From DATFMP01 sp035266845 (GTDB taxonomy: Bacteria; SAR324; JACQKK01): a stretch of 8,148 nucleotides of DNA. Below, piece after piece: positions 1 through 5,443 of the stretch. The DNA lies in contig DATFMP010000085.1 of assembly GCA_035266845.1 (NCBI GenBank), forward strand, positions 1 to 8,148. The letters run 5' to 3'. The notes under the pieces are model-generated. The model did not search any database. It was not told the DNA's origin and saw nothing but the letters and a program-made list of their open reading frames with translations. A program made the translations under genes and the position numbers. Each line of letters starts with the position of its first letter. The first letter of the stretch is position 1.

Positions 1-3
1 TGG

Positions 4-33
4 TTGTCAAGCTGGGCCGAGTCTGCATAGATT
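4..33 (+). promoter_or_regulatory. Possible sigma70-type promoter for the NitT/TauT-type operon
   Basis: TTGTCA at 4-9 matches five of six bases of the -35 consensus. TAGATT at 28-33 matches four of six of the -10 consensus, with an 18-base spacer. Transcription would begin near position 40 and give a leader of about 85 bases before the ATG at 127. The position is sensible because this is the only upstream space visible for the + strand operon. The match is modest, and the window starts only three bases upstream, so a better promoter or an operator could lie outside it. Confidence 0.35.
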
Positions 34-53
34 GGGGGCACTTTTGCGATAAG

Positions 54-99
54 TGGCTGCCAGGGGGCATCCGTGAGACCACAGCTCACACGGCAGCCA
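54..99 (+). promoter_or_regulatory. Hairpin in the 5' leader of the binding-protein gene
   Basis: TGGCTGCC at 54-61 is a perfect reverse complement of GGCAGCCA at 92-99, giving an 8-bp outer stem. Inside it GTGAG (73-77) pairs with CTCAC (85-89) around a 7-base loop. A smaller inverted repeat, CACTT (39-43) with AAGTG (51-55), lies just before. The structure ends 18 bases before the Shine-Dalgarno sequence at 118-124, so it would not directly block it. It could stabilise the 5' end of the mRNA or respond to a factor. No known riboswitch class is recognised. Confidence 0.4.
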
Positions 100-126
100 G
101 GGATCCTGCACCCATTGGGAGGGGAC

Positions 127-1218
127 ATGAGCACACGCGACGAACGCGGCCTTTCGCGCCGCGAGCTGTTTACCCGTTCCGCAGCCGCCGGATTGGGCTT
201 GGTCGTCTATGCCAACACGCGCACGGCATTTGGCCAGAAGAAGAAGGTGTCGAAGTTCATCACCGTTTCGCACAGCGTCAACACGTCGGTGTATGCACCG
301 CACATGGTGGCCGAGGCGATGGGATTCTTCGCCGATGAGGGCCTCGGCGTGACGTTCGTTGTGCCGGGCGGCGGAGCCCGTGTGGCCCAGCTCGTGGCCG
401 GCCGGCAGGTGGGCTATGGCCTGGGCGATAGCGCGCACGTGCTGAAGATCTCCGAGCGGGGCAAGCCCACAGAGATGATCCTCGGAACGGACACGCGCTG
501 CTCCTATGCCAACATCATGGTGCGCAAGGAACTGTGGGATCAGGGCCTGAACACGGTGGAGAAACTGGCCACCATGAAGCGCCCCGGAGGCGAGCCGCGC
601 ATTATCGCCGCCACACGCATCGGCTCGGGCACCTGGGTCTACGGCAACTATGTGCTGAGCCAATTCCATGCAAACGGCAAGTCGGTCAACGACCAGGTGA
701 AGTGGATCGGCGGGGGTGGCACGACCACCATGCTGGGCGGCCTCAAGTCCGGCCAGTTCGACGCCATCATGTGCGTGCCGGAATGGATCGATGCGGCTGT
801 CGGCGGCGGCTACGGCACGGTGTTGTTCGATGTGTCCTCCCGAGCAGCGTGGGACCGCGTCTTCGGCGCCAACATCCCCACCACGGTGGGTTATGCGCTC
901 AAAGAGACGGCCAACGAGGATGAGAAGGTGACGCAGGCGTACGTGACTGCCATGTACCGCGCCATGCAGTGGATCAAGGGCCGGACCCCGGGCGAAATCT
1001 ACGAGAAGATCGGGCCCAAGTTCATGGCCGAGTTCAAGCGCGAGGATGTTGAGAAGACGCTCAAGTATTACCAGAACATCTTCAACTACGACCTCATCGT
1101 CACGCCCAAGGACTTCGCGGCGGGCAAAAAGGTGTGGGTGCCCCGCGCGACCAAGAAGGATTGGGCCTACGACGAGGTGGTGGACATGCGCTTCGTCAAA
1201 CAGGCCATGAAGGCGTGA
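127..1218 (+). CDS. NitT/TauT-type ABC importer substrate-binding protein, Tat-exported
   Basis: This 363-residue protein is predicted to capture a ligand in the periplasm and deliver it to the permease encoded at 2113-2931. The N-terminus has a twin-arginine signal: SRRELF at residues 10-15, then a hydrophobic stretch (about 18-29) and a likely cleavage after A-F-G (34-36). The mature part resembles the NMT1/SsuA/TauA fold. It has the early VYAPHMVAEAMGFFADEGL segment (55-73), an AGRQVGYGLGD segment (91-101), and a GGGGTTTMLGGLKSGQFDA hinge-region segment (195-213). The ATG at 127 is chosen because GGAGGGG (118-124) lies just before it; an in-frame GTG at 73 has no such site and would put 18 residues before a normal Tat signal. 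It is the first gene of a three-gene cassette. Family members bind sulfonates, nitrate, thiamine precursors, aromatics and others, so the ligand cannot be read from sequence. Confidence 0.9.
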   Translation: MSTRDERGLSRRELFTRSAAAGLGLVVYANTRTAFGQKKKVSKFITVSHSVNTSVYAPHMVAEAMGFFADEGLGVTFVVPGGGARVAQLVAGRQVGYGLGDSAHVLKISERGKPTEMILGTDTRCSYANIMVRKELWDQGLNTVEKLATMKRPGGEPRIIAATRIGSGTWVYGNYVLSQFHANGKSVNDQVKWIGGGGTTTMLGGLKSGQFDAIMCVPEWIDAAVGGGYGTVLFDVSSRAAWDRVFGANIPTTVGYALKETANEDEKVTQAYVTAMYRAMQWIKGRTPGEIYEKIGPKFMAEFKREDVEKTLKYYQNIFNYDLIVTPKDFAAGKKVWVPRATKKDWAYDEVVDMRFVKQAMKA

Positions 1219-1230
1219 GTTGCGGATCCT

Positions 1231-1260
1231 GGGCGGCGGTGGGCCTTCCTGCCGTTGCCC
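1231..1260 (+). other. Intergenic hairpin between binding-protein and ATPase genes
   Basis: GGGCGGCGG (1231-1239) can pair with CCGTTGCCC (1252-1260), giving a nine-pair stem that includes two G-U pairs and has a 12-base loop. It starts 13 bases after the stop codon of the binding-protein gene and no T-run follows, so it is not a classical terminator. In other importer operons, hairpins at this position protect the upstream binding-protein message and lower expression of the downstream genes. That role here is inference. Confidence 0.35.
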
Positions 1261-1291
1261 GTCCGCGACCACGCGCCATTCCTGTCGCATC

Positions 1292-2113
1292 ATGACGAGC
1301 CTGCCCCATCCCAGGGAATTGTCGCAGCCGGCCGACGTGCGCATCCGCATTGACTCGCTGCATCGGCGCTTCCAACTCAAGGACCGCGAGGTCGTGGCCT
1401 TGGGGGATGTGACCTTCGATGTGGCGGATCACGAGTTCGTCTCGCTGATCGGCCCCAGCGGCTGCGGCAAGTCCACTGTGCTCAACATTGCCGCCGGGCT
1501 GATGACGCCCACCAGCGGCAGCGTCCACATTGACGGCGAGCTGGTGACCCGGCCCCTCGCCAAGGTGGGCTACATCTTCCAGAAGGACACCACGTTCCCC
1601 TGGAAGACGGTGGAGGACAACATCGGCATCGGCTTGGCATACCGAGGCGTGCCGGCGGAAGAGCGCCGCCGCCGCGTGGCAGAGATGGTGCGCATGGCCA
1701 AGCTCGAGGGCTTCGAGAAGGCCTATCCGGCCATGCTCTCCGGCGGTATGCGCCAGCGCGTGGCGCTGATGCGCAGCTTCATCGTGGAGCCCGAGGTGCT
1801 GATGATGGACGAGCCCTTCGGGGCGCTGGACACGCACACCCGGCTCAACCTGCACGACGAGCTGCTGCGGCTGTGGGAGCGCACGCGCCAGGTGATCCTC
1901 TTCGTCACCCATGACCTGAGTGAGGCCATCACGCTGTCGGATCGCATCGTGCTGCTGAGCCACCGGCCCAGCCGTGTGAAGGCCATCGTGGACATCCCGC
2001 TGAAGCGGCCGCGGGATGTCATCACCCTGCGGGAAACGCCGGAGTACCTGGAGATATACCGGGATCTGTGGCACCTGCTGGGTGAGGAATTCCAACTGGA
2101 AAGCGAGGGCTGA
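1292..2113 (+). CDS. NitT/TauT-type ABC importer ATP-binding protein
   Basis: This cytoplasmic nucleotide-binding subunit of 273 residues (usual family length about 250-270) powers the importer by ATP hydrolysis. All ABC motifs are present: Walker A GPSGCGKST (54-62), Q-loop Gln97 in IFQKD, signature LSGGMRQRV (149-157), Walker B VLMMDE (169-174) followed by PFGALD, and the switch His207 in FVTHD. The FPWKTVEDN segment (102-110) after the Q-loop is typical of the SsuB/TauB/NrtD branch. The start is uncertain: the frame is open from a TTG at 1220, but the ATG at 1292 gives a normal N-terminus with beta-strand 1 at about residue 16. No good Shine-Dalgarno sequence precedes it, so translation may depend on coupling or reinitiation. 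The stop TGA overlaps the permease ATG by one base (TGATG), which points to coupled translation and a matched pair. Confidence 0.92.
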   Translation: MTSLPHPRELSQPADVRIRIDSLHRRFQLKDREVVALGDVTFDVADHEFVSLIGPSGCGKSTVLNIAAGLMTPTSGSVHIDGELVTRPLAKVGYIFQKDTTFPWKTVEDNIGIGLAYRGVPAEERRRRVAEMVRMAKLEGFEKAYPAMLSGGMRQRVALMRSFIVEPEVLMMDEPFGALDTHTRLNLHDELLRLWERTRQVILFVTHDLSEAITLSDRIVLLSHRPSRVKAIVDIPLKRPRDVITLRETPEYLEIYRDLWHLLGEEFQLESEG

Positions 2114-2931
2114 TGAGGTCGCGACGCTGGAGCATTCACTTCTGGCAGGCGGTCATCGTCATCGTCGTGCTGCTGATCTGGGAGTATGGCACCCAGGTGC
2201 CCTGGATCACGCGCCACATCAAGATCCTGGACCCCTTCTTCATCAGCACGCCCAGCCGCATCGTGCAGCGCTTCATCGAGCTGAGCAACCCGGCGCTGCC
2301 CGTCACGCTGCCCGAGCGCGTGCTCTCCACGCTGGCCCACACCATCGTGGGCTTCTTCGTGGGCGTCTCCACCGGCTTCCTGGCCGGGCTGTACCTGGGG
2401 CGCGACCGCTACCTGGCAGCGGTGTTCGAGCCGTTCATCATCGCGTTCAACACGCTGCCCCGCATCGCGCTGGTGCCGTTGGTGACGCTGCTGTTCGGCT
2501 TCGGCTCCCTGGCGAAGATCATGATGGCGTGGCTGATCTGCTTCTTCATCGTGTTCTTCAACACGTTCGAAGGCGTAAAGAACGTGGACCGCGACATCGT
2601 GAACTCCGCCCGCATGCTGGGCGCGACGCGCGGACAGATCATGCGCACGGTCTACCTGCCCGCGGCGCTGGGCTGGACTTTCGCCTCGCTCACACCGGCT
2701 ATCAGCTTCGCGCTGATCGGCGTGGTCATCGGCGAATTCCTGGGCGGCGACCAGGGCATCGGCTACCTGATCATCCTCTCCCTGGCCACGCTGGAGTCGG
2801 CGGACATGATGGTCGCGCTGATCGTCCTGGCCGCAGTCGGCATCGCCCTGGCGCTGATCGTTCGGCGAGCGGAGCGCTACCTGCTGCGTTGGCAGCCCCG
2901 CTATTACGCCCCAACCGACGGCGCCGACTAG
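2113..2931 (+). CDS. NitT/TauT-type ABC importer permease (SsuC/TauC-like)
   Basis: This 272-residue inner-membrane permease belongs to the BPD_transp_1 (MetI-like) superfamily and forms the channel as a homodimer bound to the adjacent ATPase. Hydrophobic segments lie near residues 11-25, 75-96, 104-131, 136-152, 187-213 and 232-251, the usual six-helix pattern. The EAA loop that docks on the ATPase is clear at 164-183 (NSARMLGATRGQIMRTVYLP). The FNTLPRIALVPLVTLLFGFG segment (112-131) is the hallmark of the SsuC/TauC/NrtB branch. The ATG overlaps the ATPase stop codon. It is the last gene of the + strand operon, with the convergent Liv-type operon about 216 bases beyond. The substrate cannot be assigned. 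Confidence 0.93.
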   Translation: MRSRRWSIHFWQAVIVIVVLLIWEYGTQVPWITRHIKILDPFFISTPSRIVQRFIELSNPALPVTLPERVLSTLAHTIVGFFVGVSTGFLAGLYLGRDRYLAAVFEPFIIAFNTLPRIALVPLVTLLFGFGSLAKIMMAWLICFFIVFFNTFEGVKNVDRDIVNSARMLGATRGQIMRTVYLPAALGWTFASLTPAISFALIGVVIGEFLGGDQGIGYLIILSLATLESADMMVALIVLAAVGIALALIVRRAERYLLRWQPRYYAPTDGAD

Positions 2932-2984
2932 TCCAGGCATTCGGCAGCTGCAGGCAAACCCGGGCGGCGCAGCCCACGGCATCC

Positions 2985-3007
2985 GTGCTTGCCGGGTGCT
3001 TGGCCGG
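2985..3007. repeat. Short imperfect tandem repeat
   Basis: GTGCTTGCCGG (2985-2995) is followed immediately by GTGCTTGGCCGG (2996-3007): two adjacent copies that differ by one inserted G. It lies in the convergent intergenic region and probably reflects a small slippage duplication. No function is apparent. Confidence 0.5.
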
Positions 3008-3063
3008 CGCAAACGGGTGCGCTCAGCGTGAAGCCGGCGCGTCTTGCACAATTCGTTTGTGGG

Positions 3064-3099
3064 AAAAAGTAACCGCGTCCGCCTGGGCGGCAGACGCGG
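3064..3099 (-). terminator. Rho-independent terminator of the Liv-type operon
   Basis: CCGCGTCCGCC (3073-3083) and GGCAGACGCGG (3089-3099) form an 11-position stem with one mismatch and a 5-base loop. Read on the - strand the stem is followed by TTACTTTTT (3072-3064), a good T-run. It begins about 48 bases after the stop codon of livF and so ends the five-gene - strand transcript. On the + strand no T-run follows the stem, so it should act in one direction only. Confidence 0.75.
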
Positions 3100-3112
3100 A
3101 CTGGATGTGCAC

Positions 3113-3132
3113 CGCCCGCCGTGACGCGGGCG
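3113..3132. repeat. Perfect 7-bp inverted repeat downstream of livF
   Basis: CGCCCGC (3113-3119) pairs perfectly with GCGGGCG (3126-3132) around a 6-base loop. It lies between the livF stop codon (3148) and the terminator at 3064-3099. No T-run follows on either strand. It may protect the 3' end of the livF message or add to pausing; that is inference. Confidence 0.4.
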
Positions 3133-3147
3133 TGACAGCCGCCTGTC

Positions 3148-3999
3148 TCAGGCCAGCCAGCGCTTGCGACGGCGGTAGTGCTTGACGTCCCGGTAGCTCT
3201 TGCGCCCGCCAGTTTCCAGGCCCAGGTAGAACTCCTTGACGTCCTCGTTGCTCGCCAGGGTCTGGGCGTCACCTTCCAGCACCACCCGTCCATTCTCCAG
3301 GATGTAGCCGTAGGTGGCGTGCTTGAGCGCGACGAACGTGTTCTGCTCCGCCACCAGAAGGCTGACGCCTTCCTTCTTGTTAAGTTGGTCGACGATCTGG
3401 AAGATCTCGTCCACCAGTTGTGGCGCCAGGCCCATGGAGGGCTCGTCCAGCAGCATCACTTTCGGCCGCGCCATCAGGGCCCGCCCGATAGCGACCATCT
3501 GCTGCTCGCCTCCGGACGTGTAGCCCGCCTGCTCGTGGCGACGTTCCTTCAGCCGCGGGAAGTAGTGGTACACGCGCTCCATGTCGTCCTGCACGGCCTT
3601 GCGGCCGTCGGCGCGCGTGTAAGCGCCGGTGAGCAGGTTTTCCTCCACCGAGAGATGGCCGAAGACGTGCCGGCCCTCCATCACCTGGATCACCCCGCGC
3701 TTCACCAAGTCGTTCGGCGTGAGCTGATCCACCCGCTCGCCGTGAAACTTGATGATGCCCTTGGTGACATCCCCCCGCTCCGCGCGGAGCAGGTTGGAGA
3801 TGGCCTTGAGGGTGGTGGTCTTACCCGCCCCATTGGCCCCGAGGAGGGCGACGATGCCTCCCTCGGGAACGCTCAGGGATACCCCTTTCAACACGAGGAT
3901 CACGTGATCGTAGATCACCTCGATGTTGTTGACGGCGAGCAACGGCTCAGCCGTTGCCGCCGCCGGGGACTGCGATTGGGATTGCGTCGGAGTTTGCAT
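3148..3999 (-). CDS. livF: HAAT-family ABC importer ATP-binding protein LivF
   Basis: This is the second ATPase of the Liv-type importer, 283 residues, cytoplasmic. Motifs: Walker A GANGAGKTT (54-62), Q-loop Gln105 in VIQVMEGRHVFG, signature TSGGEQQ (161-167), Walker B VMLLDE (181-186) followed by PSMGLAP, and AEQN (217-220), where LivF proteins carry Glu-Gln-Asn in place of the usual switch His. It is longer than E. coli LivF (about 237 residues) because of a Gln/Ser/Thr/Ala-rich N-terminal extension (1-18) and a basic C-terminal tail ending RRRKRWLA. The frame stays open upstream to 4209, but that part lies inside the preceding gene and looks non-coding in this frame. The ATG at 3999 follows the stop codon of the binding-protein gene by four bases (TAGGCGG then ATG), so translation is probably coupled. 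The symbol denotes the family; the ligand need not be leucine. Confidence 0.93.
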   Translation of the reverse strand: MQTPTQSQSQSPAAATAEPLLAVNNIEVIYDHVILVLKGVSLSVPEGGIVALLGANGAGKTTTLKAISNLLRAERGDVTKGIIKFHGERVDQLTPNDLVKRGVIQVMEGRHVFGHLSVEENLLTGAYTRADGRKAVQDDMERVYHYFPRLKERRHEQAGYTSGGEQQMVAIGRALMARPKVMLLDEPSMGLAPQLVDEIFQIVDQLNKKEGVSLLVAEQNTFVALKHATYGYILENGRVVLEGDAQTLASNEDVKEFYLGLETGGRKSYRDVKHYRRRKRWLA

Positions 4000-4003
4000 C
4001 CGC

Positions 4004-5326
4004 CTATTTGCAGCTGCGGGGCTTGATGTTGTTCTCCTTCGCATAGGCCATGGCTGCTTCCACCACCATGGGACGCACGACGTCGCGCATGGGCTGGATC
4101 CAGTCGGTGACCATGTTCCACTTCTTGCCGTCCCATTGCTGGATACGGATGGTTCCGTTGGCCTCGTGGTCTTCGCAGGTGATCTTGATGGGCTGCAGCA
4201 TGCCGTCACCGAAGCCCAACTCGTTCAGGCGTTCCTGCGTGAGGTTCAGGTTCTCAAGGCCCCAGCGCACCTGCTCGCCGGTGAGCGGCTTGTGGCCATA
4301 TTTGCCCTGGGCCGTGCGGATGGCCTCCGTGTCGTACATGGCGTTCGCGAGGTTGCGATCGTAGAGCACCTCGCCCCAGTGGTTGGCTTTCGCCTCAGCC
4401 ACATTGCCCTTGTAGACGTACTTCAGCACGTCCTGCACCACTTTGTAGTGCGTGCCGGTACCGTTGAACGTGGCCGCCTTGTAGCCGATGGCACCCTTGC
4501 CCGCCGGGATCACGTCCGCTTCCGAACCGCTCCACCACACGCCGATGAAGTGATCCATCGGGTAGTTGATGGACGCGGCTTCCTTGATGGCCACCGAGTT
4601 CATCACGCCCCAGCCCCACATCAGAATCCAGTCCGGGCGCAGCCGGCGGATCTGCAGCCACGTCGCGCCTTGCTCCTGGCCCGGGTGGTCCACTGGCAGG
4701 GTGGTGAAGTTGTAGCCGAACTTCTCCGCGAGCTTGGTCAGCGTCGGGATGGGCTCCTTGCCGTAGGCGCTGTTGTGATAGATCAGCGCGATCTTCTTGC
4801 CCTTCAGGTTGTTCAGGCCGCCTTCCTGCTCGCCGATGTACCGGATCAGCGCCGAGGCTTGGCTCCAGTAGGTGCCGGGGAAGTTGAACACGTACGGGAA
4901 CACCTCACCGTCCGCGGCGGCCGTGCGGCCGTACCCCATGGAGTGCAGGGGAATCTTGTCCACGGCCGACTTGGGAATCAACTGGTACGTGATGCCCGTG
5001 GAATAGGGGTTGAAGAGCGAGGCGCCCGTGGGGCCCTTGTTCTTCAGCTTCTCATAGCACTCCACACCCTTGGCGTTGTTGTAGGAGGTTTCGCACTCTT
5101 CCCAGGTCACTTTGACGCCGTTGATGCCGTGATCGCGGATGTCCAGCAGCTTCAGGTAGTCGCGGTAGCCGTCGGCCGTGGGAATGCCGCTGGGGGCATA
5201 GGGGCCCGTGCGGTACACCATCATTGGAATGAACTGCTCCTTCTGCGCCTGTGCCGTGCCCAGGCCAAGACCCATCAGGGCCGTGGCGCCGACGAGCAGG
5301 CCCACGAGCATATTTCGGAAACACAT
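4004..5326 (-). CDS. LivK-like periplasmic substrate-binding protein of the HAAT importer
   Basis: This 440-residue type I periplasmic binding protein (Peripla_BP_6 family) delivers ligand to LivHM. It has a Sec signal peptide: a hydrophobic core at about residues 7-23 and a likely cleavage after A-Q-A (25-27). The ATG at 5326 is fixed by GGAGGG (5331-5336) four bases upstream. It is distinctly longer than E. coli LivJ/LivK (about 370 residues with signal). The mature part has four cysteines: Cys78 and Cys90, placed like the N-lobe disulfide of LivJ, and Cys384 with Cys439 near the C-terminus, which could form a second disulfide (inference). Aromatic-rich segments such as GTYWSQ (151-156), WILMWGWG (233-240) and GVWWSGSE (262-269) could line the ligand cleft. 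The gene sits between livM and livF. Its ligand is unknown; proteins of this longer type are often found near aromatic-acid and acyl-CoA metabolism genes. Confidence 0.9.
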   Translation of the reverse strand: MCFRNMLVGLLVGATALMGLGLGTAQAQKEQFIPMMVYRTGPYAPSGIPTADGYRDYLKLLDIRDHGINGVKVTWEECETSYNNAKGVECYEKLKNKGPTGASLFNPYSTGITYQLIPKSAVDKIPLHSMGYGRTAAADGEVFPYVFNFPGTYWSQASALIRYIGEQEGGLNNLKGKKIALIYHNSAYGKEPIPTLTKLAEKFGYNFTTLPVDHPGQEQGATWLQIRRLRPDWILMWGWGVMNSVAIKEAASINYPMDHFIGVWWSGSEADVIPAGKGAIGYKAATFNGTGTHYKVVQDVLKYVYKGNVAEAKANHWGEVLYDRNLANAMYDTEAIRTAQGKYGHKPLTGEQVRWGLENLNLTQERLNELGFGDGMLQPIKITCEDHEANGTIRIQQWDGKKWNMVTDWIQPMRDVVRPMVVEAAMAYAKENNIKPRSCK

Positions 5327-5337
5327 GACTCCCTCCG

Positions 5338-5354
5338 TTCGATTGTGTATCGAA
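5338..5354. promoter_or_regulatory. Perfect palindrome just upstream of the LivK-like gene
   Basis: TTCGAT (5338-5343) and ATCGAA (5349-5354) are perfect inverted arms around a 5-base centre. The element ends one base before the GGAGGG ribosome binding site at 5331-5336, read on the - strand. It could be a dimeric repressor operator in DNA or a small hairpin in mRNA that tunes access to the ribosome binding site. No regulator family is assigned. Confidence 0.45.
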
Positions 5355-5355
5355 T

Positions 5356-5376
5356 CCCCGCTTGCGTGAATCGGGG
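5356..5376 (-). promoter_or_regulatory. Stem-loop in the leader of the LivK-like gene
   Basis: CCCCG (5356-5360) pairs with CGGGG (5372-5376) around an 11-base loop. It lies one base from the palindrome at 5338-5354, so in the mRNA the two would be consecutive hairpins before the Shine-Dalgarno sequence. No T-run follows, so it is not a terminator. It may be an end-stabilising or processing structure for the binding-protein message. Confidence 0.35.
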
Positions 5377-5378
5377 TG

Positions 5379-5407
5379 ACTCTAGCACGGGGCGCTCGGT
5401 CGCTCCA
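5379..5407 (-). promoter_or_regulatory. Weak internal promoter candidate for the LivK-like gene
   Basis: On the - strand TGCTAGAGT provides an extended -10 (TG, one base, then TAGAGT at 5384-5379, four of six consensus bases). TGGAGC at 5407-5402, 17 bases upstream, is a poor -35 (three of six). Transcription would start near 5372, inside the stem-loop at 5356-5376. The 117-base gap here is the largest in this operon, and binding proteins are commonly needed in excess over permeases. An internal promoter would make sense but is not proven. Confidence 0.25.
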
Positions 5408-5443
5408 GCGCGATCCGTGCGTTCCAGCCGCTTTCCCCCAAGC

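Larger units (their letters stand above)
2932..3147. other. Convergent intergenic region
   Basis: These 216 bases separate the stop codons of two convergent operons. I see no credible gene. Structures include CACGG-cat-CCGTG at 2975-2987, repeated GCCGGCGC at 3003-3010 and 3033-3040 (each contains the self-complementary GCCGGC, so they could also pair), CACAA-ttcgt-TTGTG at 3047-3061, and the stronger hairpins listed separately. No hairpin followed by a T-run is visible for the + strand, so the NitT/TauT-type transcript may end by Rho or by processing. Confidence 0.6.

Noticed and set aside
73..126. Upstream GTG start for the Tat-exported binding protein
   Set aside because: It would place 18 residues ahead of a standard Tat signal and lies within the leader hairpin. 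The ATG at 127 has a strong Shine-Dalgarno sequence.
7..1380. 457-codon open frame on the - strand opposite the NitT/TauT-type binding protein
   Set aside because: It is antisense to a well-supported gene and has no recognisable motif. It also covers the leader and the start of the ATPase gene.
1723..3051. 442-codon open frame on the - strand opposite ATPase and permease
   Set aside because: Its translation is low-complexity (Gln, His, Arg, Asp) and antisense to two motif-complete genes.
3113..3132. 7-bp inverted repeat as the operon terminator
   Set aside because: No T-run follows on either strand; the hairpin at 3064-3099 is a far better terminator.
2016..3185. 389-codon + strand frame overlapping the permease
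   Set aside because: It is an out-of-frame reading of the permease gene with Arg/His/Gly/Pro-rich sequence. The overlapping frame has the permease motifs.
3178..4026. 282-codon + strand frame opposite livF
   Set aside because: It is antisense to livF, shows no domain and has no ribosome binding site that would favour it.
4000..4209. Upstream start for livF at 4209
   Set aside because: The extra 70 residues overlap the coding end of the binding-protein gene in another frame and look like shadow sequence (Trp/Ser/Pro/Arg-rich). The ATG at 3999 sits right after the stop codon.
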